This document shows, in pieces, positions 34,721-35,847 of a stretch of 35,847 bases of DNA; positions within the stretch are counted from its first letter, which is position 1, and every line of letters begins with the position of its first letter. The stretch comes from an uncultured Methylococcaceae bacterium. GTDB taxonomy: Bacteria > Pseudomonadota > Gammaproteobacteria > Methylococcales > Methylomonadaceae. Made by a program: the position numbers and the translations under genes. The stretch spans positions 1 through 35,847 of the forward strand of contig CAIVQX010000140.1 of assembly GCA_903908165.1 (NCBI GenBank). The letters are read 5' to 3'. The notes under the pieces are model-generated. The model did no database searches. It had not been told where the DNA came from and was given only the letters and a program-made list of their open reading frames with translations.

Positions 34721-35650
34721 ATGGCCATAAGGGTTCCCATAAGAAATCGCAAGCAATCTATACGATACTGGCTTTTCACTGCCTTGTTATTAAGCCTAAC
34801 TGCAGCCAAAGGAGACGGCGATATGGGACACAGAAGCATGGGCTCTGTGGGTCTCGATGCTGGCTCACAACCCGATATAGGCGTTTATGTTGGTGATCGT
34901 TTTTTTTATTCTCATGCCAATGAATTAAAAGACAAGCATGGTAATAGCGTTCCAATTAACGGTTTAGACATTGAGTCAGAGGCCAATGTTGTAGGAACTT
35001 CAGGCACCTATAAGCTTAAAGAAGGCCCCTACTTAACTGCCGCCATTGCCGTACCCTATGCTCGTGTTACAACAAAAGCAAATGTCCCAGCAATTGACAT
35101 TGAACGACTAGGTCTTGGAGATATATTTGTTGAACCATTGATGATTGGTTGGCGGCAAAAACATTTTGACGCTGTCGCTTCTTACAGTTTTTATGCTCCT
35201 ACCGGACAGCTCAACCGAAATGGGCTTGGACAGTCTCAATGGGCACAACAATTCTCTGCAGGTGGCACTCTCTTCTTCGACGACGAAAGAGGTTGGCGCC
35301 TGTCAGCACTTACAAGCTACAATCTTTATCATAAGAAAACTGGAGTTGATGCAACTCGGGGTGACAGCGTCCAAATACAGGGAGGTTTAGGTGGAAAACT
35401 TTCCAAATTTATAGATTTCGGTCTTGTAGGTTACGGACTCTTGCAAATAGCTAATAACGAAGGTTCCGATGTTCCAAGTAGCCTAGCAGATTACCGAGAA
35501 AAAGCTTTTGGATTGGGACCGGAACTTGGCATTACAATACCTATGCTTAGATCTAAAATCACTGCCCGATATGAATGGGATATCGAAGCCGTCGCCAGGC
35601 CTCAAGGGGAAGTCCTTGTGGTCAGTTTATCCGTCCTTGCTTGGCGGTAG
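34721..35650 (+). CDS. Outer-membrane beta-barrel, MetA-pathway phenol-degradation type
   Basis: About 309 residues from the ATG at 34721; the TTG at 34676 is rejected as too long an N-terminal extension. A signal peptide (LFTALLLSLTAAKG) is followed by a beta-barrel pattern of alternating hydrophobic residues, with the PF13557-like signature VEPLMIGWRQKHFDAVASYSF and FYAPTGQLN. The C-terminal strand ends VVSLSVLAWR. The family occurs near aromatic degradation genes in some bacteria but is widespread as an outer-membrane channel of unknown substrate; no degradation genes are nearby, so no substrate is assigned. Confidence 0.75.
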   Translation: MAIRVPIRNRKQSIRYWLFTALLLSLTAAKGDGDMGHRSMGSVGLDAGSQPDIGVYVGDRFFYSHANELKDKHGNSVPINGLDIESEANVVGTSGTYKLKEGPYLTAAIAVPYARVTTKANVPAIDIERLGLGDIFVEPLMIGWRQKHFDAVASYSFYAPTGQLNRNGLGQSQWAQQFSAGGTLFFDDERGWRLSALTSYNLYHKKTGVDATRGDSVQIQGGLGGKLSKFIDFGLVGYGLLQIANNEGSDVPSSLADYREKAFGLGPELGITIPMLRSKITARYEWDIEAVARPQGEVLVVSLSVLAWR

Positions 35651-35730
35651 ATTTAAATAAGCTATTTTTAATAATCAATACTGATAAGTTAGGTATTTTT
35701 TACTTATAACTAAAGTTTCGGAGTTCGTTT

Positions 35731-35847
35731 TTAGCCGCATAGCAGTCGTTCATTCCTAGTTTCCAGGGCTTCTAGCCTTAACGTCCTAGTGTCAAGTTGG
35801 AGAACTTGCAAAAACCAGCATTCTATGTGGGCATCAATGACATCCAT
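35731..35847 (-). CDS. Possible C-terminal fragment of a gene beyond the right edge
   Basis: An open minus-strand frame runs from the window edge (its first codon in view is ATG at 35845-35847) to TAA at 35731-35733 and gives 38 residues rich in charged and Leu residues (TRTLRLEALETRNERLL), probably helical. It could be a short gene or the end of a longer one. No family recognised. Confidence 0.3.
   Translation of the reverse strand: MDVIDAHIECWFLQVLQLDTRTLRLEALETRNERLLCG

Noticed and set aside
1-35847. CRISPR array, rRNA or complete tRNA gene
   Set aside because: No regularly spaced short repeats and no complete cloverleaf were found on either strand; only partial CCA-end-like sequences near the att scars.

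Overview
The window looks like chromosome of a low-GC gammaproteobacterium. Supporting gene groups are dksA-gluQ, ftsE-ftsX-rpoH, hslV-hslU, a DUF971 gene followed by ubiE-ubiJ-ubiB, RapA, CbpA/CbpM, and a cox cluster in Pseudomonas-like order. The A/T-rich coding and the mix of families would fit a Methylococcales-type bacterium, but no lineage-defining gene (such as methane oxidation) is present, so placement below class is an inference.

Layout. (1) Positions 1-5.9 kb are a decayed accessory region: a truncated unknown gene at the left edge, long gene-poor DNA, three copies of a repeat (1353-1461, 3646-3754, about 5614-5775) that look like attachment-site scars of integrase elements, N-terminal stubs of two different P4-type integrases, a GC-richer hipBA cassette with two palindromic operators, the cbpA-cbpM chaperone pair, and a scrap of a type I restriction HsdR gene. 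(2) 5.9-15.9 kb holds mostly housekeeping genes: a small lipoprotein, a Sad-type aldehyde dehydrogenase, RapA, a CvfB-like S1 protein, a DUF2272 lipoprotein, gluQRS-dksA, an aminotransferase with a rhodanese, and a TIGR02647 protein. (3) 16.0-22.0 kb is a minus-strand run: surf1, a thioredoxin-fold Cox assembly protein, a CtaA-FtsY fusion, ftsE, ftsX, then rpoH with its own promoter region and a CIRCE-like operator. (4) 22.1-26.8 kb holds the aa3-type oxidase genes coxB-coxA-(32-aa ORF)-ctaG-coxC, with a DUF2909 gene in the opposite orientation. (5) 27.0-35.8 kb holds a large unknown lipoprotein, hslVU, DUF971-ubiE-ubiJ-ubiB, and an outer-membrane MetA-type barrel.

The most unusual feature is one uninterrupted reading frame (18617-20563, minus) joining a whole heme A synthase-like membrane protein to the SRP receptor FtsY. 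It sits where two normally separate gene clusters (cox assembly and ftsYEX-rpoH) meet. The CtaA half lacks the first-loop Cys pair, the ExxH glutamate and one expected heme histidine, and no ctaB follows it. The second is the CIRCE-like inverted repeat upstream of rpoH, which would place the heat-shock sigma factor under HrcA control. The third is the series of nested integration scars around hipBA.
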